Shown here: positions 32,697 through 44,623 of the stretch, piece after piece
Layout of the letters: every line of letters begins with the position of its first letter
Position numbering within the stretch: position 1 is the first letter of the stretch
Assembly (NCBI GenBank): GCA_014871385.1
Contig: CM026427.1
Coordinates: 926,068-990,067 of the forward strand
From: Ceratodon purpureus
Lineage: Eukaryota; Streptophyta; Bryopsida; Pseudoditrichales; Ditrichaceae
Length of the DNA: 64,000 nt
Direction of reading: 5' to 3'
Notes under the pieces: model-generated
Seen by the model: only the letters and a program-made list of their open reading frames with translations
The model's database searches: none
What the model was told of the DNA's origin: nothing
Made by a program: the position numbers and the translations under genes

Positions 32697-33400
32697 ATAG
32701 ACGTCCGACCCGGCTCCGGACGTCCCGACGTCCGACCCGGACGTCCCCCGTCACGGACGTGGCGTCCTCGACGCTCGAGAATTACGTCGCGGTAATAAAT
32801 TTCCGACCCCATGGGAATAAAAACATCCCCCAACCGTCCAATCGGCCGATCCCGCCACCACGCCCCATCTCGGCCGTCCGTTCGCGAGGACGGCCGCGAG
32901 GACGGCCGCGGGGTCGCTGGGGACGGCCACACCTCGATCCGAAGGCCAAGATGCGGCCGTGCTGGCACATCGCGGGCCGTCGGATGTGGGCGGCCCTCCA
33001 GGGCCGTCAGATCCCGCGGCCGTCGCCGTGGCCGACCACGGGGACGGCCGCGGGATCCGACGGCCCGGATCGACCCCGGCGCGGACCATCGGGGACCGCC
33101 CGATCGCTGCGGCCGACCGCGGGCCGTCGGATCCCCCGGCCGTCCCCGTGGCCGTCCCCGCGGTCGGCCACAGCGACGGCCGCGGGATCGGACGACCCGC
33201 GGCCGCCATGGTCGGCTTGGGAGGGCCGTCCGATCGGACGGCCGTCTCCGCGGTCGGCCGCGGGAACAGCCACGGGATTGGACGGCCCGCGGCTAGCATG
33301 GTCGGCCGCGGAGGGCCGTCCGATCCCGCAACCGTCCGTGTGGCCGACCGCGTGGAGACGCGGCCGTCCCCGGCAACGGCCGCAGAGACGGCCTCAAATT
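32697..33400. repeat. GC-rich subterminal and internal repeat block
   Basis: About 700 bases of very high G+C inside the hAT-like element. GACGTCCG words cluster in the first 60 bases, and degenerate tandem units built on GGCCGTCxGATCC and CGGCCGCGGGATC follow. All frames stay open for long distances because stop codons are rare in such sequence. The predicted proteins are Arg/Gly/Pro-rich noise. Confidence 0.8.
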
Positions 33401-33430
33401 AAAAAAAAAAAAATCCCGAATCTTAAAATC

Positions 33431-33554
33431 CTCATAACTTCTTCAAAACGTATCCAAATCGGGCTAATGAGGTGTTTTTTGGCATCTACATTTCCTGTAG
33501 ATGCCAAAAAACATCTCATAAGTCCAATTTGGACAAGTTTTGAAGAAGTTACGG
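33431..33554. repeat. Hairpin unit 1
   Basis: An almost self-complementary unit of about 125 bases. The core is TTTTTTGGCATCTACA, five loop bases, then its exact complement (33475-33511). The outer arms start ATAACTTCTTCAAAAC and end GTTTTGAAGAAGTTAC. Confidence 0.9.
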
Positions 33555-33660
33555 GAATTTCGTGATTTCGGGGAGTTGTGTGTTCGGCCATCGGCGGGGA
33601 CGGGGGGGGCCGACCCCGCTGACGGCCGTGGAGACGGCCGGCCGTCCCCGGCGACGGCCG

Positions 33661-34525
33661 CTGAGACGGCCTCAAATTTTTAAAAAGAAAACTCGAAGCT
33701 TAAAATCTTCATAACTTCTTCAAAACGTATCTAAATCGGGCTTATGAGCTGTTTTTTGGCATCTACATTTCCTGTAGATGCCAAAAAACATCTCATAAGT
33801 CTAATTTGGACAAGTTTTGAAGAAGTTACGGGAATTTCGAGATTTTGGGGAGTTGAGGGTTCGGCCGTCGGCGGAGACGGGGGGGGCCGACCCCGCTGAC
33901 GGCCGTGGAGACGGCCGGCCGTCTCCACGGCGACGGCCGCGGAGACGGCCCCCCGTCCGCGTGGGGGCGGGGTCTCGCAAGGCCTTCCTTCTTCTCTTGG
34001 GTTTTCTCTAGAGACGGCCTCCCCTCCCCTCCGCCCCTCGTCCAACCTTGACAAAAAAAAATCTATTTCTAGATACTCTAAAAACAAAATCATTACTGAA
34101 TTAGAAATTTCAGACATATCCCTGAAATCATGGAAAATGTCCAAAAGATTTTGTAATCGGGATTGTGGGATCCGCCTTGATGTTGGGGTATACTTTAGAA
34201 GGAGATATTTATGGCGTTCAATTGTTGGTGCTCTACTATGGTTTGCAAATATAATCCCAATGTCTAGAAGGAAGATTACATTTGTTTTGGAAATGAAATT
34301 ATGGCCCATGGGCCTATAGAAGAGGGAGGTATACAATGGGTGGTACAACTTAAAAGGTAATGAGAAGCTAATAAAAAATAATATTCTTTTATTTGAAGAC
34401 ATTATTTCGTTAGGTAATAAAATTAAAGGAGAACTCGACATGGATTTCTCTTACATTAATATGACAAGTTTGTATGTTTTTGGCTTTAATTTTATATGGC
34501 AAATCAAATCCTTTTTCCATAAATG
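33661..34525. repeat. Left arm of long inverted repeat
   Basis: It matches the complement of about 36112-36893. The encoded 170-residue stretch starting MSSSPLILLPNEIMSS is identical from both arms, so the arms are nearly identical over at least 500 bases. The two arms differ near the GC-rich ends (the left arm has an extra GC-rich piece). Confidence 0.85.
33708..33831. repeat. Hairpin unit 2
   Basis: Direct repeat of unit 1, about 277 bases downstream, with the same 16-bp core stem. The GC-rich sequence after each unit is also repeated. Confidence 0.9.
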
Positions 34526-36111
34526 GAACATTGGAATTAAATAAAGGATAAAATTGAAATTTAGAAATGAATTTGAATGAGAGGATTTGGAAGGTATGTT
34601 GTAGAGGAGATAACACTTAGAAATTAGATTTCAAATCAAATTAGATAGAGGTTGAAATTGTGTGAAGGAGGTTGGAGGACTCATTAAATAGAATTGAGGA
34701 TTGTAAAGTTGAATTAGAAGTCGAAGATGGTGGACAAAAAATTCATTATAAGTGATAGAGGATAGAAATTTAAATACAACAATTTTTAGTTCTAATAATA
34801 AATAAATTGATTAATTAATTAAAAAACCAAGCCATCTGACAAGGGTGGATGTATAATTTTAAAAGGTGAGTGAATTTTGAAGGTTTTGGGAGTTGACATT
34901 AAGAGAACTGTTTCTTGCTTTTGAAATGCAGGATATGCTAATATTACATTTAAGTACTTGGGCAAGTGAATGCCACATTGTTTGCCTTCCATTCCTTTTA
35001 GACAAACACCGAGTCTATATGGCTTAAAGTTTAATAAATCTCGTCAATTTTTTATTCTGAGACTTATGAATTTTTTCCATATTAAAGGTGATTCATAATC
35101 AATATTTTTATGAATTAAGGACATAACATGTGGATTCATCTAAATGTGGAAATACAAACACATACTTCATAGCCAAAATTTTATATTTGTTTATTTATTT
35201 ATTTAAGTATTTAATTATTTTGTATTCTTTCCTTAGTCTCCGATTCTATCTTTTATTTTTATATTTTTTCCATTTGCCTTCCATTCTATCTTCTTGTTAT
35301 TTTATTATTACACTATTATTCCATTCTATACTCTTAACTTTTTATTATTACACTATTTTTCCATTCTATCGTCTCTTTAGTTTTTTATCTTAACATTATT
35401 CTTCCATTTTATCTTCTCATTTTCCTATCCTTCCATTCCTCTTCCATCATCTATTTATTTATTTAATATTCCTCTAATCTGTCTCCCATTCTATCTTTTT
35501 ATTTTTAACTATTGGAAGAAAGGAAAAATAAATAAAAGATTAGGGGATTATATTATGTACAAGACAATAATAAAAAACAGACAATTGAAATAAAATACAA
35601 TATGACAATAAATGAAACATAACAAATAACCGCGAGCCAGACAAACTACAATGGGAAAAGGTTTGAAGGAAATAGATGTGTATAGAGAAGATAGATATCA
35701 AGGGAAAAAACAAAAAATAAAAAAAGTACATGAGAGGTAATAACAAATGAAAAAGATAATTAGAATAAAAGATCAAATAAATAATAATAATAATAATTGC
35801 AAGAGTAGAAATGACATACAACAAGAAATGAGGAGTATGAAGTGAATAGAAAAAACCATATCATGGTGATAACATTATGGCAAAAGAAAAAACTAAATAA
35901 AAATATCCAACTTAGAAAGGACTTTTATCTTAAAGATTAAAGGATTAGATAAAGCACGAGACAATAATTGGAAAATAGTTAATTATAATTACATAGAATA
36001 AAATGGTATTTGAAAACATAAGAAATAAGTTCAATAACACTAAGATATACAAACTACAGTAAATATAATTTTAAATACCCAAGAAAGCAATTAATTAGGA
36101 AAAGATCATTT
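34526..36111. repeat. AT-rich loop of the foldback structure
   Basis: AT-rich DNA. At about 35270-35480 it has a degenerate minisatellite of roughly 50-55 bases (recurring CCATTCTATC and TTATTATTACACTATT words), followed by A/T microsatellites. No gene. Confidence 0.65.
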
Positions 36112-36893
36112 TCATGGAAAAAAGGATTTATCTTGCCATATAAAATTAAAGCCAAAAACATACAAACTTGTCATATTAATGTAAGAGAAATCCATGTCGA
36201 GTTCTCCTTTAATTTTATTACCTAACGAAATAATGTCTTCAAATAAAAGAATATTATTTTTTATTAGCTTCTCATTACCTTTTAAGTTGTACCACCCATT
36301 GTATACCTCCCTCTTCTATAGGCCCATGGGCCATAATTTCATTTCCAAAACAAATGTAATCTTCCTTCTAGACATTGGGATTATATTTGCAAACCATAGT
36401 AGAGCACCAACAATTGAACGCCATAAATATCTCCTTCTAAAGTATACCCCAACATCAAGGCGGATCCCACAATCCCGATTACAAAATCTTTTGGACATTT
36501 TCCATGATTTCAGGGATATGTCTGAAATTTCTAATTCGGTAATGATTTTGTTTTTAGAGTATCTAGAAATAGATTTTTTTTTGTCAAGGTTGGACGAGGG
36601 GAGGAGGGGAGGGGAGGCCGTCTCTAGAGAAAACCCAAGAGAAGAAGGAAGGCCTTGCGAGACCCCGCCCCCACGCGGACGGGGGGCCGTCTCCTCGGAT
36701 GGCCGACCCCTCAACTCCCCGAAATCTCAAAATTCCCGTAACTTCTTCAAAACTTGTCCAAATTAGACTTATGAGATGTTTTTTGGCATCTACAGGAAAT
36801 GTAGATGCCAAAAAACAGCTCATAAGCCCGATTTGGATACGTTTTGAAGAAGTTATGAAGATTTTAAGATTCGGGAATTTCTTTTTTTAATTT
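36112..36893. repeat. Right arm of long inverted repeat
   Basis: Inverted partner of 33661-34525. The arms flank a loop of about 1.6 kb. Confidence 0.85.
36738..36856. repeat. Hairpin unit 3 (inverted orientation)
   Basis: Third copy of the hairpin unit, within the right inverted arm; same core stem. Confidence 0.9.
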
Positions 36894-37204
36894 GCGGCCG
36901 TCTCTGCGGCCGTTGTCGGGTACGGCCCCCCCTCCGCGGCGACGGCAAGGGGCCGTCGCTGGGGACGCCCCCCCCGACCTCGGCAACGGCAAGGGGCCGT
37001 CGCCGGGGACGGCCCCTCCATCGCGGCGACGGCCGCTTTTTCCTTCCGCAACCCGTCCCCCCGCGTTCAATGTGTGGTTTCACCCCGGGGTGAAACCTGT
37101 GCGGGTGATTTTTTTTTTCTAAGTCATAGGACGTCCTATGGCGCTGGCGGACGTCCGCGGACGTCCCCACGTCCCGAGCGTCCCGGATGTCCGTGACAAC
37201 CCTG

Positions 37205-37212
37205 CTCTAAAA
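37205..37212. repeat. Right target-site duplication of the hAT-like element
   Basis: CTCTAAAA, identical to 32676-32683. Confidence 0.85.
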
Positions 37213-39285
37213 TAGTGGGTCTTATGGATGGACCGATTGCCACAACATAGAACTAGGATGATATGTATAAGCACTAGATAAAAACTGAAAACTGGATGTA
37301 AATTATTCTATGGATGAAACATATGTTTTGGATGAGAATGGACCTATAGATGGTATTTATCAACCGGATGGAAATTTGGTAGGGATGTAAACTCTTCTGG
37401 CTGGAAACCGTTAGTTAGATGAAAAATGTCCATGGAATGAAAACTATCAACAATGTGTACGGATGAAATAACATTGGACCCATTATGTTGCCAAGTGTCT
37501 ACCTTTTGAAATTTAGTCTTGTCACTTTTTGTCCTTGTAAATGACATGCAACTTAGTTAAAAAATTGGAGATTAAGATTGGTTATTGGTTGCCCAGATTT
37601 AGGCCATGTGTAGTAAAATATTAGAAAATTCCAAAAATCCAAGAGCTTAAATTAGCTTGCTCAAAAGTTTTGCAACCACAATGTGGTCTCAAAGAGCTTT
37701 AGAAGTTAAGCTACAAATTTGTACAATATATTAAATCACAAAACATAAAGTGCATTGGAGGAGCATTAGTGTCTAGGTTTAATTATTATGAAACATTGTA
37801 TCAGTATTTGAAAGAAGTTAATGCAATCTTGTAAAATGAAAAATGGTTAAATATTTGTATATCAAGAATTGCATAATTCCAATGTATAGTTTAATAATTA
37901 ATATCTTATACTGTCCCAAACCGTACCACAATTTTTACTTGAATTAAACTTGTTGTGGTACAAAAGTAACGAAACTAGACTAAATCATCTTCCTAATGCA
38001 CTCTAGAGTTCTTAATTTGATACATTGATGTGCTCATAATCGCTCATATATGCTTTATAGTGTCATAGGTGGGGGGAAGCACAATAAAGTGAACCAAAAA
38101 AGTACTTATCTTTTCACCAATTTCAGCCCCTTCTGTATACACTAGGGAAAGTGGGATCTATGTTATGTCGATGCAAAATAGCGTATTCCACTCTGCTGAA
38201 CGTATTCACTTAGTTCAAAATTCCTCTTTGCTCATTTTGTCCAGTAGTCACTTGTGTAATGCAGTGCTGAAAAGAATTATCGTTTATTCTCAATTCACAT
38301 GTGCACCATACACGAGACCATAAAAAATTGAACTGATAGCAAAGGAAATGGTTCTGATAAAAGTAACTTGCGTTAAAGTAAATAAATATTTGTATATGAT
38401 CTATTTGTTTGAACTTTTAAAACAATTTTCTACTTTCTAGTCCAGATTCACCTTCTCTATGTTTCCACCATTAAATGGACAAATTCCACCATTCAACCGA
38501 GCCTATTCCAAGAAGTCCCAGTCCTTCCAGCCCAAGTCCTCTGCGAGCCCTAACCATGACTAGGTTTGGCCAATACCACCAAAGTGCTCAGGGCTGCTCC
38601 ATTTCCAAGGTGATCGAACGGCTAATGTGAGCTGATGATGAAATACGGTCGGATGGTGCCTCAGCAAGTCCTCCATTTCGACGCTGGCTTGTCGCAAGGA
38701 GTGTACTGAAACTTTTGGATTCTGAGTCTGTACTCTGGATTCTGGATCTAAAAAGGAAGAAAGTTGAAAAATCTCGTCCACAACTGATGACTCATTCCAC
38801 CACTTCAAAAATTAGAAAAACACTGAAAGAGGCTGTTACTGTACAGTTAAAAGATCCCAATTAGCATCAGAAGATATATACTCTCACTTACACACCAAAC
38901 TTGCTACTTGCGCACAGCAGGCGCGTCTGACCAGTCATGACAGTGCTACCTAGAGCATAGTAGTCGACGCTTACATCACACCAGCTTCTACTTATCTCAT
39001 CTGCATGCTGCCTCGCAGCGTGATAGTTGAAGCTTAGATCATACCCGCTTCTACTCATCTCATCTGCATGCTCGCATGCTCGCTTGCTGCTACAGTTGTC
39101 AACAGTACTACTGTTGTCGATCGACACTCTGCAGCAGATTGCAAGCTTCCTTGGACATGCATAGAACCAGTCACTTCAACAGATTCTTGTTTTCGAATTC
39201 AAGTTGATTGAAGCGATTCAAGTTGATATAAGCGATCATAATTATGGCGAGTTCAACATAAAAGGCATCCCATTACCGTCACCGC
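37213..39285. other. Intergenic, no gene supported
   Basis: Moderately AT-rich. At 38071-38105 there is one end of the GGGGGGAAGCACAATAAAGTG miniature-element family without a visible partner. The frames at 38560-39127 lack recognisable features. Confidence 0.45.
38071..38105. repeat. Solitary end of a miniature-element family
   Basis: GGGGGGAAGCACAATAAAGTG, then AACCAAAAAAGTAC, matches both ends of the element at 44624-45371. No second end found within several kb. Confidence 0.55.
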
Positions 39286-40700
39286 ATGCTGGCGCCGATA
39301 CTAGTACTGCTCGACTCTGTGAACGCTGGCTTCAATGGCTCCATCGATCCGTCACTGATGGAGATATCATCGGTTATGGGATCTCGAAAACAAAGGTCTC
39401 GTTTGCTCTCACAGATTCGGATACTACTGCAGCTCGGTCGCGTGCGCTTCCTGGTGTATTCTCCGATTGCCTACGCAGCAGGCGTCACGTGCGCGACGGC
39501 GAATACCAGCGACCCGTGCTTCTCGATCTGGCTATTTCTTGTAGGGCAGGTGTTTGTTAGCGCAACTCACATGCTGACGCACTTCTTCAATGAGTACTAC
39601 GACCTCGCTGCAGACTCTCTCCACGAGTTCCCGTCGCCATGGACTGGCGGCAGCCGCGTGCTGGTTGCAGGGAAGGTCCGACCACTCACTTCCTACCGCC
39701 TCGGCTGCACACTCACGGTCCTCATGCTCGCATTACTCACGATTATCCCTAACATGGAAACGAGGCTCCTTGGCGTTGTCATCGTCGTCTTCGCAGTCGG
39801 GTACTCCACGCCCCCATTGCAACTCGGCAATCGCGGACTGGGTGAAGCTGACGTCATGCTCGTGCTCAACATCCTCGTCCCCCTCTTCGGCTACTCCCTC
39901 TTCCGCAACAGCCATTCCTCCGCAATCCTCCTCCTCGCCATGATCCCTCCAGCAATCGTGGAATTCGTCCGCATGATGGTCATGAACATGGCGGATGTCG
40001 TGGGCGACACAAGGGCACGAAAACTTACCTTGGTCGTGCGTCTCGGCCTGGAGCACAGCGTCCGCATCCATATGTTTGGCATGGGACTCGCATACTTTAC
40101 CCTCGTGACCCTCTTCCTCCTCAATTACATACAGTGGGCGGTGTTCCTTCTGGAATTATCTACCCTTCCTATAGGCGCGCTAATCTGTTGGCGCTTGTTT
40201 CAACGACAAGAGTATCTATCTCTGATCAAATTCTACAACTTGCCATTCGTGTCCACTCAGCATAACGGCCTCATCCTTATCGCGGCAGTTGTGGGACTGG
40301 TATGATAGTATGATTTTTATCATTTTGAACGTAATATTTCACCATGTTGTAATTTTTTGTATATTAAAATCAAAGATCGGGAAACTCCCAGTGACAAAAA
40401 TTGGAAGTCTAATAATATCAATGCATTTTCGTGAAATTCCACCAGGTGTGGGGGGATGAGAAGCGCGGGGTGATGAGCGCGATGAGTCAGGTGCGATTGC
40501 TAGGGGTGTGGTTTTTCTTGGTGCAGTTTGGGGTAAAGGCGTGGCTGGGATGGCGCAGAGGGTCACTGGCGGCGGTGTTCAATCCGCAGATCGCTGTGGG
40601 TGAGAGAGTGGCGAAGAGTGCGCAGATTGAGGAGTGGGAGCGGGGGATTGCCCAGGCAGCGCGACCATTTTGTCACAACGACAAGCAGCGACAAGATTGA
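39286..40700 (+). CDS. UbiA-family prenyltransferase, MenA-like (two exons, about 422 aa)
   Basis: Exon 1 is 39286-40299, with a GTATGA donor after GTG GGA CTG. Exon 2 is 40446-40700 after CCACCAG. Phase 0 is kept. The protein is very hydrophobic with about eight to nine membrane segments. First Asp-rich motif: HFFNEYYDLAADSL at about residues 99-112 (NxxYDxxxD). Second: MNMADVVGDTRARKLTL at about 232-248 (DxxxD). These bind the prenyl diphosphate through magnesium. PSPWTGGSRVLVAGKV following motif 1 is typical of bacterial, archaeal and fungal MenA-like enzymes and unlike the plastid phylloquinone enzyme as I know it. Acceptor and prenyl donor cannot be read off. The true start may be a later Met (39358, MEISS, or 39376). 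Markedly GC-richer than its surroundings, with a single intron, so horizontal origin is possible. The tail after exon 2 is unusually long. Confidence 0.75.
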
Positions 40701-43032
40701 TTTGGTCCAATCTAGTATTTGGACAAATCTTTATCTGGTCATTGATCGATCAACCAGTTGGTTCTTACTATGTTCTACAAGTTTCTAACATATATGGGAC
40801 TGGATTTAAAGTTTACAGTATGGATATTGATCATTGTTAACAAGTGATCGTGTAGACTTGAACATGTACATCTAGTAGATGTAACTGAAAAAATCGTTAA
40901 CCGACTTTACTAGTCTTTAGAAGTAGATTTCATTGAGAACATTTGTGCAGTTGTAAATACTCGTTTACACGAAATGACCTGGCTTGCCATTGAACAAACT
41001 TTCTTTTATCAACCTTGATCATGTACTAAAGTGATTAAGATTGAACACGTCATAAGCCAAACACAACTGTAGCATGTTAAGCGAAGTATAAGTTATCAGT
41101 TAAGTCTTCAGAACATCCAAGAAATACTAACCGGATATTAAAGTAATGTGAAATTTTCTTATATGTGAATCATTATAACATTCATACCTAAATTGACTGG
41201 GTCTGTGTAGATTCTTGCGTGTAACTAAAAATTGCGACTCTGGGCACCCTGGGTGGACGTACCCGGATATTTTGCTTGGACATTTAGATAGAATATTTTT
41301 CTACTACATGCATGTTAATCACTTCAAATATATGAGCAAAATCTCACCAATGTTACAGTCTGTCGGATTTTACTCTGCATTCACTGAACAAATTCTCGTA
41401 AAATCCCATCACCTAGCAAGCTCTGAAGCTTGTTTATCAAATGTTGAATTATTGGGCTTTGATGAGGGCTCTAGATTCACCAGCCCTGCTGCCCTGGCCT
41501 TGATGTCATATTGTAATTCTCAGCTGCCAGTGATTCGAATTTCGAGTTTAGCTGGGGAATCTAATTATCTAAGCGAGAGGATTTTTGTGCAGTAGATTGA
41601 GCAAATTTGACGAAAATGAATTACACCGAGTTTAGTACCGCACCTTAAAGAACTGGTAAATCCTATGAAGATCACCCACTATTATCCCAAACAGTTGATT
41701 CAGCTCTATTGCTGCTCACTCCTGGTATGGGTGTGATGATTGCATTATGGTGGGTGGCTCAATCCCATTGGGCAGCTTCAGCGGGGTACATACCAAGTGC
41801 CAGAGGTCTGGGTACACTTACAGTATTAATATTCAAGAAGGGGACTCACGACTTTTTTCATTTTTTACTTCAAAGGAATGGGGCGACATGATTAACTTTC
41901 TAGTCGAAGTACTAGGCTGATAGAGTTGGTGAAAGCTCGTTTGGAAGTAAGGTGTAAGCGTTGTTTGCTTGACATGAGCCTCGTGTTTACAGCTATGCAA
42001 AGGGATTCTTGCACATTGAAGATGACGAAACATGGTAGATTTGTATCTGTGTTTTGAAGATGAACATGAGAAGAGTAGGTCAGGGACCGAATGTACAAGC
42101 ATTTCAGCGGCACGCATGTAAACCAGAATCTGAGAAATCAAAAGCTCTAACCATCGTATCATTGAATTCCCCTCTTAGTCAACCTTCGATGTAAACCAAG
42201 GATTCATAGAAGCCATTCGCAGCATAAGATCAATTACAAATCCGGCTGGTGCAAAAAAAGCGTTACAAAGCAGAAGTATCCTGGAAACAAATACTTCACC
42301 CACTGTCAGTACCCTCGTGGACCTATGGAAGAGAGACTTCTGGGAGCAGGTCCTTACTTTTTCTGTCTGGATCTCCCTCTCCTGAATCACTCGATAGCAC
42401 CATTTAAATCTTGTCTGCGCGCAATAGGGAGATGATGTTGCTCCGTTTAAAAATGCTGTGAAATATGCTTTGAACAAGCTGCTTTTGCTGCATAGTGACT
42501 TTTTTCCATCCCATGTGCAGACCACACCGAAAGGCTCCCATACTTCTCTAGGAACTACTTGAGAACTATGCTTGACTATCACATGCTGTCTACGTCATTT
42601 ACAGAAGAAATGATTATTGCATGCGTAAGCAGTTTAACCGCAAGTCTATTCAAATTCAACCTGCAGCGTAAAGTTCATATGAAGAGATGGCGCTTACAAC
42701 ATAGTGCGTAACAAAATCCTCCTCAAAAGCGGTCACATCTGCTCGGCCCTGTCGCGAAACGATGCCATTGTAACCCTTTCGCTGCTCTATACTCAAGAAA
42801 AAACCACTGACCAGGTGTCCTTCTACGGCCCTAGGCTTTTTCATACATCGGAGGTACGGCAACAGTGCTATGAATGCCAACCATACCTCGTGCCGCTGAG
42901 CCTTTGACTTTCCTTGATTAGTGAACTTATTCCTCCCTGCTCGGCACACATCTTTCCACACAGCATAACGGTGGAACATTTTCCGACACTTGGCTCAATT
43001 GAATGAGAGCTTGCTCGGCAGGTCAGAGTATG
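40701..43032. other. Intergenic, no gene supported
   Basis: Short frames (for example 41215-41595 plus and 42175-42582 minus) have no recognisable motif or splice partners. Nothing else seen. Confidence 0.4.
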
Positions 43033-43204
43033 CACTGGTAGCAAAGGCGTCGTGTTTGGTTCAACCATGAATCCAATCCGTCACAACAGACAAACGTAGT
43101 GTGATCTTGTCCTGTAACCATTGGCGTCCGCAGGTCCCAATGTTTGTCTGTTGTGACGTTTTTGATTCAACCTTGAATAAAAAACGACGCCTTTGCTACC
43201 AGTG
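43033..43204. mobile_element. CACTA-like miniature inverted-repeat element, 172 bp
   Basis: The ends are CACTGGTAGCAAAGGCGTCG and its complement. The arms (about 64-68 bases) pair imperfectly through TTCAACC to GTCACAACAGACAAAC, leaving a loop of about 45 bases. A 3-base duplication ATG flanks it (43030-43032 and 43205-43207). CACT ends with a 3-bp duplication fit the CACTA/EnSpm superfamily. Too short to code. The RNA would fold into a long hairpin, so it could also be a small-RNA precursor. Confidence 0.75.
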
Positions 43205-43207
43205 ATG

Positions 43208-44623
43208 CTCCAGACAGCTTCGGGTCTCAGATCAGAACTACCATTCCACCGCAAAATCCAGCTGCCAACAAAGATTTATTCGTAACAGCCACTGCTTCCT
43301 TTCGCTCAGCCGCGTCTTATATGAGCCAGACGTACGTCGATATTTGCAGGTGAAACAAATTTTCAAACGACTAGACACGTCACACATAGCATGAAGTGTG
43401 CAAAAGTGGACCCACTCAATGGGCCGGATGTCGGTAATCGAAGCTCACTTCCCATTTCTGTTCGGGCGACCGCCAGGGCCTCGACTTGGCTTCGCTTGGA
43501 TCGAATTAGAAAAATGTCCCCACTTCAGAGGCTGTTTGTATCGCCACGGCTCAGGTGCTTCTACAGCTGACAGCTGCTGCCTCTCACGTACAAGATTTGC
43601 AGCAGTGTCTCCATGAGAGAACGGTCCATAAGTTAGACATTTCACAGGTTTCATATCACAAGCCAAGTGCCATCTTCTATTCCACAGAAAAGCTCTCCAC
43701 GTTCTTTGCATGCGACGTCGAGCTTCTCACCGGCTTCCGATGCAGGGCCTTTAACTTATTCTATCCAAGTTCAAGACCAGGGAAACGTCCTTCCCGTGCT
43801 GGTGATAGTACTTGTTGACAAAGGCCGGCTGGCGATGTGAATCCTTCTGCTTGTCTCATATCTATGTCTGAAAGGCTGACTTAGAGACCCTTGTAACATA
43901 CAGGCACTGGTGGAAAAGGTGTAACAGCTAGTGAGGGGCCACACCAAAAACCCAGTAGCTTCCGTCACCAAAAATATCAAGCCGATATAAGGTATACATA
44001 CCCACAACCGATAACACCCATTGCAGATAAGTAGACTTCCTGGTTGCTGTGAATTGGAAAACCAGGAACTGATAATTGATGAACAGGAGATTCACGATGC
44101 GTCCTTCAATAGGATGCCTCTGTGACTGTTGCAGAAATAAATAGTTTTATGTTTGTTCATTACTCTTGTTGTTGTCGATTATAGGTGAGGATATATATTG
44201 GTTATGGGTTGTGACCAACTTTTGAACAAAAAAAATTATAGTAATTCTTATTTTACTTAATTAATTTTGAAAAAAATCTCATTCTTCATGAACCTTATCT
44301 TCCTATGCACAAAAAATAACTCCTCCTTGATAACTTACGATATACTATGCGGAAATGCTTAAGTTATCAGTTATAGGTGTGTATACCTTAATTCCCAAAA
44401 ATATTGGGTTGGAATTTTAGTTGGTTGGAGCTTGTGAGTTGGTGGAAGGAGGGGGTAACCTTGCAACCAACAACTGCAGCCAACTGAAGTTCTAGCCCAA
44501 TATTTCCTGAGATTATATTGAGCAAATATTTTTGGCTCGGTCTTGGATGGGCCGCCAGTGTGGCAAGTTGGTATGAAGAAGATGCACATCCACTGAGGAG
44601 TCCATAGTTGATCTTTAGCTAGC
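43208..44623. other. Intergenic, no gene supported
   Basis: Overlapping short frames on both strands between 43398 and 44007 are mutual shadows without motifs. Confidence 0.4.

Larger units (their letters stand above)
32684..37204. mobile_element. Non-autonomous hAT-like transposon, 4521 bp, with foldback interior
   Basis: A perfect 8-base direct repeat CTCTAAAA flanks it (32676-32683 and 37205-37212) and fits the hAT target pattern nTnnnnAn. The right end read inward is CAGGGTTGTCACGGACATCC; the left end is CGAGGTTGTTCAAATAGACG, with seven of the first nine bases shared. CAGGG-type ends are classic for hAT. Both subterminal zones are crowded with GACGTCC/GGACGT words, like transposase-binding repeats. 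No transposase is encoded. The long open frames in the GC-rich part are low-complexity by-products, and the frame at 33731-34441 recurs in the opposite arm as part of the inverted repeat. The interior holds long inverted arms, hairpin units and an AT-rich loop. Confidence 0.85.

Noticed and set aside
32751-33565. Long overlapping open frames (up to 268 aa) on both strands in GC-rich DNA
   Set aside because: Stop codons are rare in this composition, several frames stay open at once, and the translations are Arg/Gly/Pro repeats. They lie within a hAT-like element and are not genes.
33731-34441. 236-aa frame recurring at 36194-36766
   Set aside because: It exists twice only because it lies in the inverted arms of the foldback element; it has no recognisable domain, and its C-terminal part reads through the GC-rich repeat.
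41215-42979. Frames of 107-135 aa on both strands
   Set aside because: No motif, signal peptide or splice partner, and composition is like non-coding surroundings.
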